A DNA stretch of 57,726 nt from Cloacimonetes bacterium UBA3541 (lineage in GTDB: Bacteria; Cloacimonadota; Cloacimonadia; Cloacimonadales; Cloacimonadaceae): NCBI GenBank assembly GCA_002376725.1, contig DFOM01000040.1:1-57726 (forward strand). The letters run 5' to 3'. The position numbers and the translations under genes were made by a program. The notes beneath the pieces were generated by a model. The model searched no databases. It was given only the letters and a program-made list of their open reading frames with translations, and was not told where the DNA came from. Below are positions 27,190-36,479 of the stretch, one piece after another (position 1 is the first letter of the stretch; every line of letters begins with the position of its first letter).

Positions 27190-27946
27190 TTGCAACTACC
27201 TTTAATTCTCCATTTGCTTGATTGATGTAATAAATAAAGATATCATCAAGGTCTTGAAGTTTGGTCTCTTCTCTCATTGCTTCTAAAGTTCCCTGTTTTA
27301 ATACTTTCCCTCTATGTATCATAACGATTCTATCTGCCAATCTTTCAGCTTCACGCATTATATGAGTGGAAAAAAGAACACATTTGCCTTGATTTCTACA
27401 TTCCCTTATAAAGGAAACAATATTGCGAGCAGTAAGAATGTCTAGACCGATAGTAGGCTCATCAAATATCATAACCGGTGGATTGTGAATAATAGAACGA
27501 GCAATGGAAACCTTTTGTTTCATACCACTGGAAAGAAATTCTATCTTTTTATCCAAAAATTCATCCATATCCAGGATTTCGGACATCTCTCTAATCCTGC
27601 GTTCTATCATACCTTCTGGAACAGCATACAGTCTTCCAAAATAAGTCATAAATTCCCGGGGAGTTAGCCTTTGATACAAACCTGTATCTCCAGAAAGAAA
27701 ACCTACATTTTCTCTAACTTTGTCTGCTTCTGCTACAACATCATATCCTTCAACTTCAGCTTTTCCGGAATTAGGTTCAAAAATGGTGGAAAGTACGCGC
27801 ATAGTAGTAGTTTTCCCAGCTCCATTAACCCCTAATAGACAGACTATCTCATTATGTGAAGCATCAAAAGTGACTTCATCTACGGCACGAAAACTCGTCC
27901 CATCCTTTTGTATAAATTCCTTTACTAGAGATTGGACCTTTATCAT
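27179..27946 (-). CDS. ABC transporter ATP-binding protein (NatA-like)
   Basis: ATPase partner of the fused permease downstream, which it overlaps by 11 bp. Walker A is GVNGAGKTT, the signature LSSGMKQKVSIARS, Walker B VMIFDEPTIGLD and the H-loop STHI. Length 255 with the ATG at 27946, which is preferred over the one seven codons upstream because AAAGGA lies about 5 nt before it. A minus-strand TTGACA (28005-28010) may be the -35 of the operon promoter, but its -10 is poor. Confidence 0.92.
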   Translation of the reverse strand: MIKVQSLVKEFIQKDGTSFRAVDEVTFDASHNEIVCLLGVNGAGKTTTMRVLSTIFEPNSGKAEVEGYDVVAEADKVRENVGFLSGDTGLYQRLTPREFMTYFGRLYAVPEGMIERRIREMSEILDMDEFLDKKIEFLSSGMKQKVSIARSIIHNPPVMIFDEPTIGLDILTARNIVSFIRECRNQGKCVLFSTHIMREAERLADRIVMIHRGKVLKQGTLEAMREETKLQDLDDIFIYYINQANGELKVVANEF

Positions 27947-28260
27947 TAGTATCCTTTTGTTATACATTTTTATTAGTGTTAAAGAATTTGGGAAGCACTG
28001 TTAATGTCAAGTTTTTCTCTTTTGGTTATCGTGAATTCTATTAAAGTAATCTATAAAATTTAACTGTTAAGAAAGATTACAAAAGTATTCAATTTCTTTT
28101 AAACATATAATTATTATCATCAGGATATATATATAATTTATTTTCCCTTCAGGTTTAGTTGATTGAGAATAATCAAATGAGTTCTATAAACCCAGAATTT
28201 AACACGCATATTATTTAATGCTTTCAGAAAAATACATTTGGCTTATGTTCATAATAATAA

Positions 28261-28310
28261 ATGTCCAACTTATGTCCAGCTTATGTCCAGCTTATGTCCA
28301 GCTTATGTCC
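28261..28310. repeat. Tandem repeat, five copies with exact 11-bp period
   Basis: The core ATGTCC begins at 28261, 28272, 28283, 28294 and 28305, with consensus unit TTATGTCCAGC; the first linker differs by one base (AACTT). A degenerate copy (GCTTATGTTC) lies at 28241-28250 and an inverted GGGACAT at 28338-28344. The period is close to one helical turn and is not a multiple of three, which argues for a DNA or RNA element and not a protein repeat. Confidence 0.9.
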
Positions 28311-28327
28311 GAAGTCGGACATAAGCT
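28300..28327. repeat. Perfect palindrome with 13-bp arms at the end of the tandem array
   Basis: Arms AGCTTATGTCCGA (28300-28312) and TCGGACATAAGCT (28315-28327) flank AG. The left arm is the last tandem copy, so each repeat copy can also pair with the single inverted arm. No T-run follows on the plus strand, so it is not a simple terminator. Confidence 0.9.
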
Positions 28328-28708
28328 CCATATTTTTGGGACATTTTTAGGCTATAAGGAATTCATCTATATGCAGGATTGTTGAATATAACTAATAAAT
28401 ATGAGATTAATAGTTGATAACTGATAAACAAGGCGGATTATAGTATTTTTCTGATCTAGGTGAAGACGAATTTTCTTTTTCTCAAAAAAATGATTTCCAA
28501 CTAATAATATAGAACGGTTGTATTACTTACTTAGATTTAAAGAATTTATTGGGAATAACAAACAGAAAAATAGAAGGAAAAGCTTGACTAAAAAGTATAG
28601 AAATAAAAAAGTAGTAACAATAAAGATAGAAGGCTGGAAGGAACAGCTAAAACAAAAAAGCGAGATAATCAATCATCCCATCACTATAAGAAGTGAGGAA
28701 TATCCATT

Positions 28709-29458
28709 ATGAGAGATCCATTCCGTATACTCAATACCTTGGAAGCTGCCTATGTTCTTGATGTAGCAACTGGAAGAGGTGATTTCATTAAAATATTAAG
28801 AGACAATTTGAAATCGTATATTAAGATAATAGGTGTAGATTCCTCGGACAAAAATGTTGATCGTGCCCAAAAGCTATTTCCCGAAAATGATATAGAAATA
28901 TATCAGATGAATTTGGAATCATTACGGTTAGATGATAACACTTTTGATCTAGTAACAATTGCAGATTCCTTGCACCATTTAGAAAATATGGAGGCAATAT
29001 TTTCCGAAATGTTGCGAGTATTAAAACCAGGTGGCTCTTTATTAGTTATGGAAATGTATAGTGATGGCGACCAAACTGATGCACAACAAACACATATAAT
29101 GCTGCACAACTGGTTAGCAGCTATTGATCGTAAATTGGGTGTGTATCATCATAATATATATATGCAGGATGAAATCCTATCCTTTATGAATAAACTTGGA
29201 TTAGATGATTTGGTGGTAGATGCTTTTTATCATCCCGTTGATAACCCCAAAGATGCCAAAAATTGCGAAACTTTGAAAAGAACCTGTCAAGAATCCTTTA
29301 AACGTTTAGAATCTTTAGAAGATAATGAAGAACTCATAGCTGAAGGTGATTCATTGTTAGATCGTATAAATAATATAGGATGTGCCTCAGCAAGTAAACT
29401 ACTGATAAAGGGAATAAAACCCCTTTCCAATAAAAAAGAAAATCTCAAGGAGAAATAA
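28709..29458 (+). CDS. SAM-dependent methyltransferase (UbiE/Methyltransf_11 type)
   Basis: A 249-residue class I methyltransferase. Motif I is VLDVATGRGDF (about 16-26), the acidic motif II GVDSSDKN, and a later motif reads LKPGGSLLVMEMY. The substrate cannot be told; relatives act on quinones, lipids or small molecules. The ATG has GAGGA about 9 nt upstream. Its stop codon directly abuts the rho ATG, so rho is likely co-transcribed and perhaps translationally coupled with it. Confidence 0.85.
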   Translation: MRDPFRILNTLEAAYVLDVATGRGDFIKILRDNLKSYIKIIGVDSSDKNVDRAQKLFPENDIEIYQMNLESLRLDDNTFDLVTIADSLHHLENMEAIFSEMLRVLKPGGSLLVMEMYSDGDQTDAQQTHIMLHNWLAAIDRKLGVYHHNIYMQDEILSFMNKLGLDDLVVDAFYHPVDNPKDAKNCETLKRTCQESFKRLESLEDNEELIAEGDSLLDRINNIGCASASKLLIKGIKPLSNKKENLKEK

Positions 29459-30718
29459 ATGCCTATTGAAGAAAATCTATTTGAAATGTCACAAGCACAA
29501 TTAGCACGTTTAGCCAAAAAACTAGACATTCCAGGCTCCAGTCAACTTAAGGGTAAAGACCTAATATTTAAGATACTAGAATTTCAAGCTGCACAGGAAG
29601 GTCTCGCTTTTATAACTGGATGTTTAGAGATAACTGATGATGGATTCGGTTTTCTGCGTTTCCCAGAAAACAACTATCTTCCTGGTAAAGATGATGTCTA
29701 TGTGTCCCAGACACAGATACGAAGATTCGCTTTGAAAACGGGTCATATGGTTTCCGGACCTGTTCGTTCACCCAAAGAAGGAGAAAAGTATTATGCTCTT
29801 CTCCGGGTTGAAGCAGTAAATGGTATGTCCCCTGAAGCCTTACAAAATCTTCGTTCCTGGGATGAGCTTACCCCCTACTATCCTACTGAAAGATTAAATT
29901 TGGAATATGACCCTGAGAATTATTCTACTCGTATTATAAACCTTTTCACTCCTATTGGAAAAGGACAACGCGGTCTAATTGTTGCTGCACCTCGTACTGG
30001 TAAAACCACTTTACTACAAAATACTGCTAACGCTATTCTAACCAATCATCCTGAAGTCCATCTGATTGTCTTGTTAGTAGATGAACGTCCAGAAGAAGTG
30101 ACCGAAATGAAAAAGATTCTTAAGCCTGGAAATCGGGAAGTGATAAGCTCCACTTTTGATGAATCTCCCAAAAACCATACCGCAGTTAGCGAAATGGTGT
30201 TAGAAAAGGCTAAAAGAATGATAGAATTGGATCAGGATGTAGTTATAGTTTTAGATAGTATCACTCGTCTGGCACGTGCATATAATAACATAACTCCTTC
30301 CAGTGGAAAAGTTCTTAGTGGTGGTATTGATGCTAATGGTTTGATAAAACCGAAAAAATTCTTTGGAGCAGCACGAAATACAGAAGAAGCTGGTTCTTTG
30401 ACTATCATTGCCACTGCTCTAATAGATACTGGTTCCAAGATGGACCAGGTTATCTTTGAAGAATTTAAAGGCACAGGTAATATGGAATTAGTGCTGGATA
30501 GAACTATTTCTGATATGCGACTTTATCCTGCCATAGACCTGGTGAAAAGTGGAACCAGAAGAGAAGAATTACTTCTAACAAAAAATGAATTAAATAGAAT
30601 GTATGTTTTGCGTCAATATCTTAAGACCTTAAGTCCTGTTCAAGCAATAGAGACCTTGCGTAATAAGATGCAATCCACCAGTACTAATGCAGAACTTTTG
30701 AAATCTATGAGCAATTAA
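29459..30718 (+). CDS. rho: Transcription termination factor Rho
   Basis: Hexameric RNA helicase that ends transcription of untranslated RNA. The 419 residues comprise an N-terminal Rho-N segment (SQAQLARLAKKLDIPG), the cold-shock-like RNA-binding domain (DDGFGFLRFPENNYLPGKDDVYVS), Walker A APRTGKTT (about 176-183), Walker B region VVIVLDSITRLARAYN, and Q/R-loop segments SGGIDANGLIKPKKFFGAARN and DRTISDMRLYPAIDL. AAGGAG lies just before the ATG. It sits between a methyltransferase and envelope genes. Confidence 0.97.
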   Translation: MPIEENLFEMSQAQLARLAKKLDIPGSSQLKGKDLIFKILEFQAAQEGLAFITGCLEITDDGFGFLRFPENNYLPGKDDVYVSQTQIRRFALKTGHMVSGPVRSPKEGEKYYALLRVEAVNGMSPEALQNLRSWDELTPYYPTERLNLEYDPENYSTRIINLFTPIGKGQRGLIVAAPRTGKTTLLQNTANAILTNHPEVHLIVLLVDERPEEVTEMKKILKPGNREVISSTFDESPKNHTAVSEMVLEKAKRMIELDQDVVIVLDSITRLARAYNNITPSSGKVLSGGIDANGLIKPKKFFGAARNTEEAGSLTIIATALIDTGSKMDQVIFEEFKGTGNMELVLDRTISDMRLYPAIDLVKSGTRREELLLTKNELNRMYVLRQYLKTLSPVQAIETLRNKMQSTSTNAELLKSMSN

Positions 30719-30739
30719 GCTAGCTTATTGTGATGTTCT

Positions 30740-31858
30740 ATGCCCTATAAACTCAGGGTATTTCTGTTAATTGCTTTATTAATTGCTTTGTCCCTAAAAG
30801 GGTATTCAGCAGAATTAAGCAAAAATTTTCAGCTGCTGGAAAAAAAATTCCAGGAAGGTGACATTGCAGGATTAAACACTCTCCTAGCAACCGTCACAGC
30901 TAATAATGATGAAGATAGAGCATTGCAGTTATATCTCTCAGCAATGCTAAAAAAAACGGAAACCGAATCTGTAGCTTCACTTCAACAAGCAGTTAACTTA
31001 TATCCTAAAACTTATTATGGACAGATGAGTATGCTGGAACTTGCCAAATACTACATTCTGAAAAGAGAGATAAATCAAGGTGAAGAACTATTACATAAGA
31101 TTACCAATGCTAAAATCATAGAAAAATTTTACTGGTTGGGATATTGTGCAAATTACAAAAATAATTACGATAAGGCAATATCTTATTGTGAGAACTATAT
31201 CAGAATGAGTTCGGACAGTAAATATCTGGAAAATGCCTATTATTTAATAGTAGATGCTTATAAAAAACAGGGTAAATATCAAAGTGCCATTACTACTCTG
31301 GAAAAATTACGGAAGATTGAGGGCTATCCTAAAAATGAGCAATATTTCTATTATCAATTGGGATATTGTTATCAGCTCTCGGGCAATTTTAATGATGCCT
31401 ATCAAAACTATAAAAAATCCTTTGAATTAAATCGTAACTCTCCTTTGGCATTTTTGGTAGAGGATAAACTCTTTGAGCTTCGTAATCGCTATAATCCATC
31501 GTTAGACCTTTCTTTTCTATACCCTTACACTACTCTAGAGATCCCAGGACTAATCCAACCAGAGATAACTGTGCCCCCATCAGCTTCCGTTAATAAAGAA
31601 ATGCCACTTAAACTGGATAGTAAACCTGAATCAGGTTTTTATGTACAGATCGGCTGTTTTAGCTCTGAAGCAAATGCTTGTAAAAGAACTGAAGAAATCC
31701 GCAGTCTCAATATCTCTGCTTTGTATTTTGAAGATAAGAATAAGAAGAATACGCCCTGGGTAGTAGCAAGTGGTCCTTATTCCTCTAAAACTGAAGCAGA
31801 AACTGTGAAAAGTATTTTAGCTCAAAAATCAGTAGATAGTTTTATCACCCGATATTGA
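30740..31858 (+). CDS. Secreted TPR-repeat protein with C-terminal SPOR domain
   Basis: A 372-residue exported protein. It has a signal peptide (YKLRVFLLIALLIALSLKGYSA), a central set of TPR-like helical repeats (about 30-240; for example FYYQLGYCYQLSGNFNDAY), a proline-containing linker, and a C-terminal SPOR domain (about 295-372: SGFYVQIGCFSSEANACKRT, ASGPYSSKTEAE). SPOR domains bind denuded peptidoglycan glycan strands, often at the division septum, so a periplasmic cell-wall role is likely; the TPR part may bind a protein partner. mutS follows immediately. Confidence 0.85.
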   Translation: MPYKLRVFLLIALLIALSLKGYSAELSKNFQLLEKKFQEGDIAGLNTLLATVTANNDEDRALQLYLSAMLKKTETESVASLQQAVNLYPKTYYGQMSMLELAKYYILKREINQGEELLHKITNAKIIEKFYWLGYCANYKNNYDKAISYCENYIRMSSDSKYLENAYYLIVDAYKKQGKYQSAITTLEKLRKIEGYPKNEQYFYYQLGYCYQLSGNFNDAYQNYKKSFELNRNSPLAFLVEDKLFELRNRYNPSLDLSFLYPYTTLEIPGLIQPEITVPPSASVNKEMPLKLDSKPESGFYVQIGCFSSEANACKRTEEIRSLNISALYFEDKNKKNTPWVVASGPYSSKTEAETVKSILAQKSVDSFITRY

Positions 31859-31863
31859 TTAAA

Positions 31864-34497
31864 ATGCAGACCCCTTCCCTATCTCAAGCTAAGCTTACTC
31901 CAATGATTGCTCAATATCAAAAGATAAAGAGTGAACATCCTGATAAACTCATCCTTTTCCGGATGGGAGATTTCTACGAGACTTTTTTTGAGGATGCCTA
32001 CACTACTTCTAAAATATTGAATATAACTCTCACTTCACGAGATAAAAGTAATGAAAATCCTGTGCCTCTGGCTGGTTTCCCCTACCATGCTTTGGATAAC
32101 TATCTGGATAAATTGATTAAAGCAGGTCTTAAAGTAGCTATCTGTGAACAGATGGAAGACCCCAAACAAGCAAAAGGATTGGTGAAAAGAGAAGTAGTAG
32201 AAATAATTACTCCTGGAACCGTTTTAGACCATAACTTACTCGGTGGAACAGCTAACAATTTTCTTTCCGCTATCTATTATGAGGATGAAAATCGTAAAAT
32301 AGGTTTAGCTAGCTTAGACCTTTCTACAGGAGAATTTGTCTTTACTGAATTAAGCAAGAAAGAGCTGGCAAATGAATTGCTAAAATTGAAACCCAGTGAG
32401 ATTATAGTTAATAGTGTAGATTCAGAGGAGTTCATCCAGAAATTAAATCTGGAATATGAACCCACTATAACTATCTTTGATAACTGGCAGTTCAGACCCT
32501 CTGAATCAGCAAATATCCTGAAAAAACATTTTCAGGTTCATTCTCTGGAATCTTTTGGAGCACAAGGTAAAAATATGGGAATTACAGCTGCGGGTGCTGC
32601 TCTTGCCTATGTTCAATCTCTAACTTCTGATCCTTTAGCTCATATAAGCTCACTTCGTTTTTATTCGCTGGATAACTTTATGTTGCTAGATGAAATTACC
32701 CGCAGGAATCTGGAGTTAACTCATTCTTTAAGATATAATGATCGGCATGGAAGCTTGCTATATGTTCTTGATCAAACTGAAACACCGATGGGTTCTCGCC
32801 TTTTACAAAATTGGTTATTGCATCCCTTGTTAGATAAAGAGCAAATTATAAAAAGACAAGAATTGATAAAAGCTTTTATGAATAATACGGCTTACTTAAA
32901 AGATGTAAGAAGTATATTACATAATATTGGCGATATTTCCCGACTTGTATCAAAACTAGGTGCTCTACGCATTAATCCAAGAGAACTGCTTGCTCTAAAT
33001 TCCTATTTATTGACTATTGAAGAACTCAAAAATAAGCTGGTAGCATATAATCATCCACTGCTGCAGAATTTTATTCCTTATTTGGAAGGTTTTGAAGATA
33101 TTATAAATATTATCAGCAAAGCCATCCGACCCCAACCTCCTGTCACTATTACTGAAGGTGGAATTTTTAATCAGGGCTATAATACAGATTTAGATGAATT
33201 ACTAGAGATAATTCATGATGGAAAATCCTGGATAGCGAAACTGGAAGAAGATGAACGCAATAAAACAGGTATTTCCAATCTAAAAGTAGGTTACAATAAG
33301 ATCTTTGGTTATTACATTGAAGTTACCGCTTCTCAAAAGAGTAAGGTGCCAGATTATTATATTCCTAAACAGACTCTGGTTAATTCTGAACGTTATATTT
33401 CTCCCCGACTTAAAGAGTTTGAAGCCAAAGTGCTCAGTTCTGAGGAAAAGGTAAAAAACTTAGAATATGAACTATTTAAGCAGCTGCGTCAAGAACTTGC
33501 AAGTTATCTGGATAAATTACAAAGTGTAAGTGAAACTATTGCCTTAATTGATGTTCAAAGCTGCCTTGCCTGGTTAGCCTGGCAAAATGGCTATTGCTGC
33601 CCTGAATTTACTGAACAAAGGACTTTGAAGATAATTGAAGGCAGACATCCTGTGGTTGAAAAATTACTATCTGAAACTGAGTTTATACCTAATGATACAG
33701 AACTGAATTATCCTCAAACTACAATTGCTATAATTACTGGACCTAATATGGCAGGTAAATCAACCTATCTGCGTCAAGTTGGATTGCTGGTCATAATGGC
33801 ACAAATGGGAAGTTTTGTTCCAGCCAAAGAACTTCAGATGCCCATCTTTGACAGGGTCTTTACCAGAGTTGGCGCTTCAGATAACTTAGCTCAAGGACAA
33901 AGTACATTTCTGGTAGAAATGATTGAGACGGCAAATATTTTGAACACAGCCACGCCTGATTCACTTATTTTACTGGATGAGATAGGAAGAGGAACTTCTA
34001 CTTTTGATGGCTTAAGTTTAGCTTGGGCAATTATTGAATATATAGAAAAACATAAACATTCATTAACTCTATTTGCTACTCATTATCATGAACTTACTGA
34101 ACTGGAAAGCATCTATCCCGATATCCTCAATTATAATGTTGCAGTACGTGAGTATAATGACCAGATTATTTTTCTCCGTAAAATAGAAAGAGGTGGAGCA
34201 GATCAAAGTTATGGAATACAGGTTGCTCGTTTAGCAGGAATTCCGGATAAAGTTATCCGTAGAGCTAAGGAAATCATAAAGAATTTGGAAGAGCATGAGA
34301 TCTCTCCTCAAGGTCTGGCATCTTCTTTACGCAAAAAATTGAAAGAAACATCACCTCAGATGGAATTATTTGAAGTTTTAGCAGAAAAAGCAGATGAATT
34401 GGACCCCATAATAAACGAGATTAAAGACCTGGACCTGGATTCTCTCACTCCTATCCAGGCATTACAAAAATTAAAAGAATTACAGGATAAATTATGA
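31864..34497 (+). CDS. mutS: DNA mismatch repair protein MutS
   Basis: Mismatch-recognition ATPase. About 877 residues with all MutS domains: the N-terminal mismatch-binding motif with Phe and Glu in MGDFYETF, connector, core, clamp, and the ATPase domain with Walker A GPNMAGKST (about 626-634), DEIGRGTSTFDG, and the helix-turn-helix near the end. The open frame can begin at a TTG at 31855, but the ATG at 31864 is more likely. Its stop overlaps the next gene (ATGA). Its place between envelope genes is unusual but not informative about function. Confidence 0.97.
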   Translation: MQTPSLSQAKLTPMIAQYQKIKSEHPDKLILFRMGDFYETFFEDAYTTSKILNITLTSRDKSNENPVPLAGFPYHALDNYLDKLIKAGLKVAICEQMEDPKQAKGLVKREVVEIITPGTVLDHNLLGGTANNFLSAIYYEDENRKIGLASLDLSTGEFVFTELSKKELANELLKLKPSEIIVNSVDSEEFIQKLNLEYEPTITIFDNWQFRPSESANILKKHFQVHSLESFGAQGKNMGITAAGAALAYVQSLTSDPLAHISSLRFYSLDNFMLLDEITRRNLELTHSLRYNDRHGSLLYVLDQTETPMGSRLLQNWLLHPLLDKEQIIKRQELIKAFMNNTAYLKDVRSILHNIGDISRLVSKLGALRINPRELLALNSYLLTIEELKNKLVAYNHPLLQNFIPYLEGFEDIINIISKAIRPQPPVTITEGGIFNQGYNTDLDELLEIIHDGKSWIAKLEEDERNKTGISNLKVGYNKIFGYYIEVTASQKSKVPDYYIPKQTLVNSERYISPRLKEFEAKVLSSEEKVKNLEYELFKQLRQELASYLDKLQSVSETIALIDVQSCLAWLAWQNGYCCPEFTEQRTLKIIEGRHPVVEKLLSETEFIPNDTELNYPQTTIAIITGPNMAGKSTYLRQVGLLVIMAQMGSFVPAKELQMPIFDRVFTRVGASDNLAQGQSTFLVEMIETANILNTATPDSLILLDEIGRGTSTFDGLSLAWAIIEYIEKHKHSLTLFATHYHELTELESIYPDILNYNVAVREYNDQIIFLRKIERGGADQSYGIQVARLAGIPDKVIRRAKEIIKNLEEHEISPQGLASSLRKKLKETSPQMELFEVLAEKADELDPIINEIKDLDLDSLTPIQALQKLKELQDKL

Positions 34498-36197
34498 AAA
34501 AATATCTAATTAAAATTATTCCCCTTATAGTTCTCGCTTTGTTTACCAGCTCCCTAGAAGGTGCTCAAAAAAATACTGAATTAGCTGGAAAAATTAATGG
34601 CACTCCCGTTCCTTATAATGAATTTATTCAAGAGTTACTCTTAAATTATTATAATTTCCAATATGAAAACGATCGAGCTCCTGATAGCAGAGAAAAGGAA
34701 TTGATTAGACAAGAGACCTGGAAACAAAAGACTATGTATGTAATTTTAAAAAATTATTACAAAAAATATAATATTAAAGTAACCGCAGAGGAGACAATAG
34801 AATATCTAAGGAACAATCCTCCTGAAACACTTAAAAAGTCGCCACTTTTTATGACCGATGGCAAATTTAACCAGAAGATATATGTCCAATCATTACTATA
34901 TGATACTCCATATAACCTTAAACCTTACAGAGACCGATATCAAACTTATCTTATACCTAATCTGAAACTTCAAGACTATATAATCCGGGACGAACTTCTT
35001 ACTTCATCAGAAAAGAAGCTTATCCGGAAAATCCTACAGAGCAGAGCAAATATTGAATGGACCATTATAGATACTGATGACATTAATCCTTATATAACTG
35101 AGCAAGAAATTCAACTATACTATCAAAAACATCTTTCTGAGTTCAAGCTTAATCCTTATATTAATCTTGCCTACACCACTATTAGCGTTGTCCCATCTAA
35201 AACCGATATTAGATTAACCAATGCTATGGCTGATTCCATTTACAAAGAATTAACCCAGGGAAAAACTGTTCAGGATATTCTAAATAGTGATTTGACTATT
35301 GTGCCATATCTAAGTTTCATCAATATAGATTATGTTAGAGAAAGTGAACTTGAACCTTCACTTTATAATATATTAAGCCAGTTAAAAGAAGGGGAATTCA
35401 GTCCTCCTATAGCTGATAATGAAGGGCTCAATATATATCAATTAGAAAACCGCACCAAAAGTATGTTAAGTTATAACATTCTGCGAATACCCTATATCCC
35501 TTCTAAGTCCAGTATAGATGTGGTTCTTCCGGCAGCTCAGCAAGTGGTAAAACTTGCACGTAAAGAAAATCTTTCTATTGCCTGCGATGAGATGAATCTT
35601 GATTATCACAAGACGGGAAATATTGCTCCAGATTATGATTGGTTTGGTGACCCTCAGGTGGTAAATAATATTTTGAATTTAATTCCCAAATATTCAGAAA
35701 GATATGTCTTTGAGCCTATATATTCGCCTATGAAAAAGGTATGGGTTATAGTAGAATTATTGGAATCCTCACTCAATGTGCATCAATCCTTAGAAGAAGT
35801 GAGACCTCAAATTCAGAAAAAGCTGGAAGAACAGAAAAGAACAGAATTAGCCTTGCAATTGGCAGATAAAATAAGCTCAGGTCAACACACTATTCCCTCG
35901 GATGCTCCAACTATATATATTGAGAATATGACCATCACTACTCCATTATTAGGTAATGATGCTACAAATATATATTATCAGACTCTTCACCGTTATTTTA
36001 AAAAAGAGAAACCTAAAGCCTATATTCTAGAGGGGAAGATTTTACTGCCTAAGGTTATATCAGTAAAGATAGACAAGAAGAAAAAAATCTCAGAAGACCA
36101 ACTTATTCAGCTCTATAAAGATAACCTGCCTCCAAATTGGTTTGATACCTGGATGGATTCAAAAGTAAAGAAAGCTAAAGTTAAAATTTACATTTAG
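34494..36197 (+). CDS. SurA/PpiC-like periplasmic chaperone, probably without active PPIase site
   Basis: A 567-residue exported protein with a signal peptide (MKKYLIKIIPLIVLALFTSS). Residues about 30-170 look like a SurA N-terminal domain (GKINGTPVPYNEFIQELLLN, then many helices). The middle (about 200-320; LKEGEFSPPIADNEGLNIYQ) resembles a parvulin domain, and a C-terminal helical part follows. The usual parvulin pattern with its His residues is not evident, so it may act as a chaperone for outer-membrane proteins and not as an isomerase. The ATG overlaps the mutS stop by 4 bp. Confidence 0.7.
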   Translation: MKKYLIKIIPLIVLALFTSSLEGAQKNTELAGKINGTPVPYNEFIQELLLNYYNFQYENDRAPDSREKELIRQETWKQKTMYVILKNYYKKYNIKVTAEETIEYLRNNPPETLKKSPLFMTDGKFNQKIYVQSLLYDTPYNLKPYRDRYQTYLIPNLKLQDYIIRDELLTSSEKKLIRKILQSRANIEWTIIDTDDINPYITEQEIQLYYQKHLSEFKLNPYINLAYTTISVVPSKTDIRLTNAMADSIYKELTQGKTVQDILNSDLTIVPYLSFINIDYVRESELEPSLYNILSQLKEGEFSPPIADNEGLNIYQLENRTKSMLSYNILRIPYIPSKSSIDVVLPAAQQVVKLARKENLSIACDEMNLDYHKTGNIAPDYDWFGDPQVVNNILNLIPKYSERYVFEPIYSPMKKVWVIVELLESSLNVHQSLEEVRPQIQKKLEEQKRTELALQLADKISSGQHTIPSDAPTIYIENMTITTPLLGNDATNIYYQTLHRYFKKEKPKAYILEGKILLPKVISVKIDKKKKISEDQLIQLYKDNLPPNWFDTWMDSKVKKAKVKIYI

Positions 36198-36242
36198 TGA
36201 ACTTGGAGCTTCTTACCACCCATAGCTTTTAATTTTAAAGGA

Positions 36243-36479
36243 CTATTTCATTAAAGAAGCTATACGAACTGAAATGGATGCTTTAAATTCTATCAGAATC
36301 AAATAGATTCCTGAAGTTGCACTTCGGTTTTGTCTATCTTTATCATTCCAGACAATGCTAGGTCTGCCTACTCTCAAAGTAACATCTATCAGACGATTAA
36401 TCAACTGTCCTTTTATATTTATTTCTTTATAAATAAAAAAACCTGGAGTATATTCTCCAGGTACAATAATTATCAGCTC
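36243..36479 (-). pseudogene. Decayed T9SS-type C-terminal sorting domain, in frame after the lipoprotein stop
   Basis: Directly after the TAA of the LVIVD lipoprotein the same frame stays open for 78 codons to a TAG at 36243. The second half reads like a T9SS/FlgD-like sorting domain: NIKGQLIN, VGRPSIVWNDKD, SGIYLILIEF, and the ending SVRIASLMK. These parallel YNLKGQKIK, NGIYFIRLE and VRVLKGICIK in the intact neighbour (37801-39753). The usual YPNPF start is not recognisable, and a terminator hairpin falls inside the extension. Most likely a remnant of a sorting domain once attached to this or another protein. Confidence 0.7.
36435..36462 (-). terminator. Rho-independent terminator of the LVIVD lipoprotein gene
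   Basis: ACCTGGAG (36441-36448) and CTCCAGGT (36455-36462) form a perfect 8-bp stem with a 6-nt loop; on the minus strand it is followed by six T. It sits 18 bp past the stop codon. Confidence 0.85.

Larger units (their letters stand above)
27947..28708. other. About 760-bp non-coding region between exporter and methyltransferase
   Basis: AT-rich divergent gap. It contains a tandem-repeat array with palindrome near 28241-28344 (listed separately), a probable promoter for the exporter near 28010, and a short open frame (28518-28712, TTG start, 64 codons, Lys/Arg-rich) whose end overlaps the methyltransferase ATG. I do not regard this short frame as a proven gene: it has no ATG start and no recognisable domain. 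Confidence 0.5.

Noticed and set aside
28261..28327. Possible CRISPR array or iteron-type replication origin
   Set aside because: Units are 11 bp with no unique spacers and no cas genes; TTATGTCCA is not a good DnaA box, and no replication gene is nearby.
28518..28712. Small Lys/Arg-rich open frame before the methyltransferase gene
   Set aside because: TTG start, no clear ribosome-binding site, composition expected from A-rich DNA, no recognisable domain.
36207..36261. AGCTTCTT/AAGAAGCT inverted repeat after the SurA-like gene as a terminator
   Set aside because: Loop of 39 nt and no T-run; it also overlaps the decayed sorting-domain sequence, so the match is probably chance.
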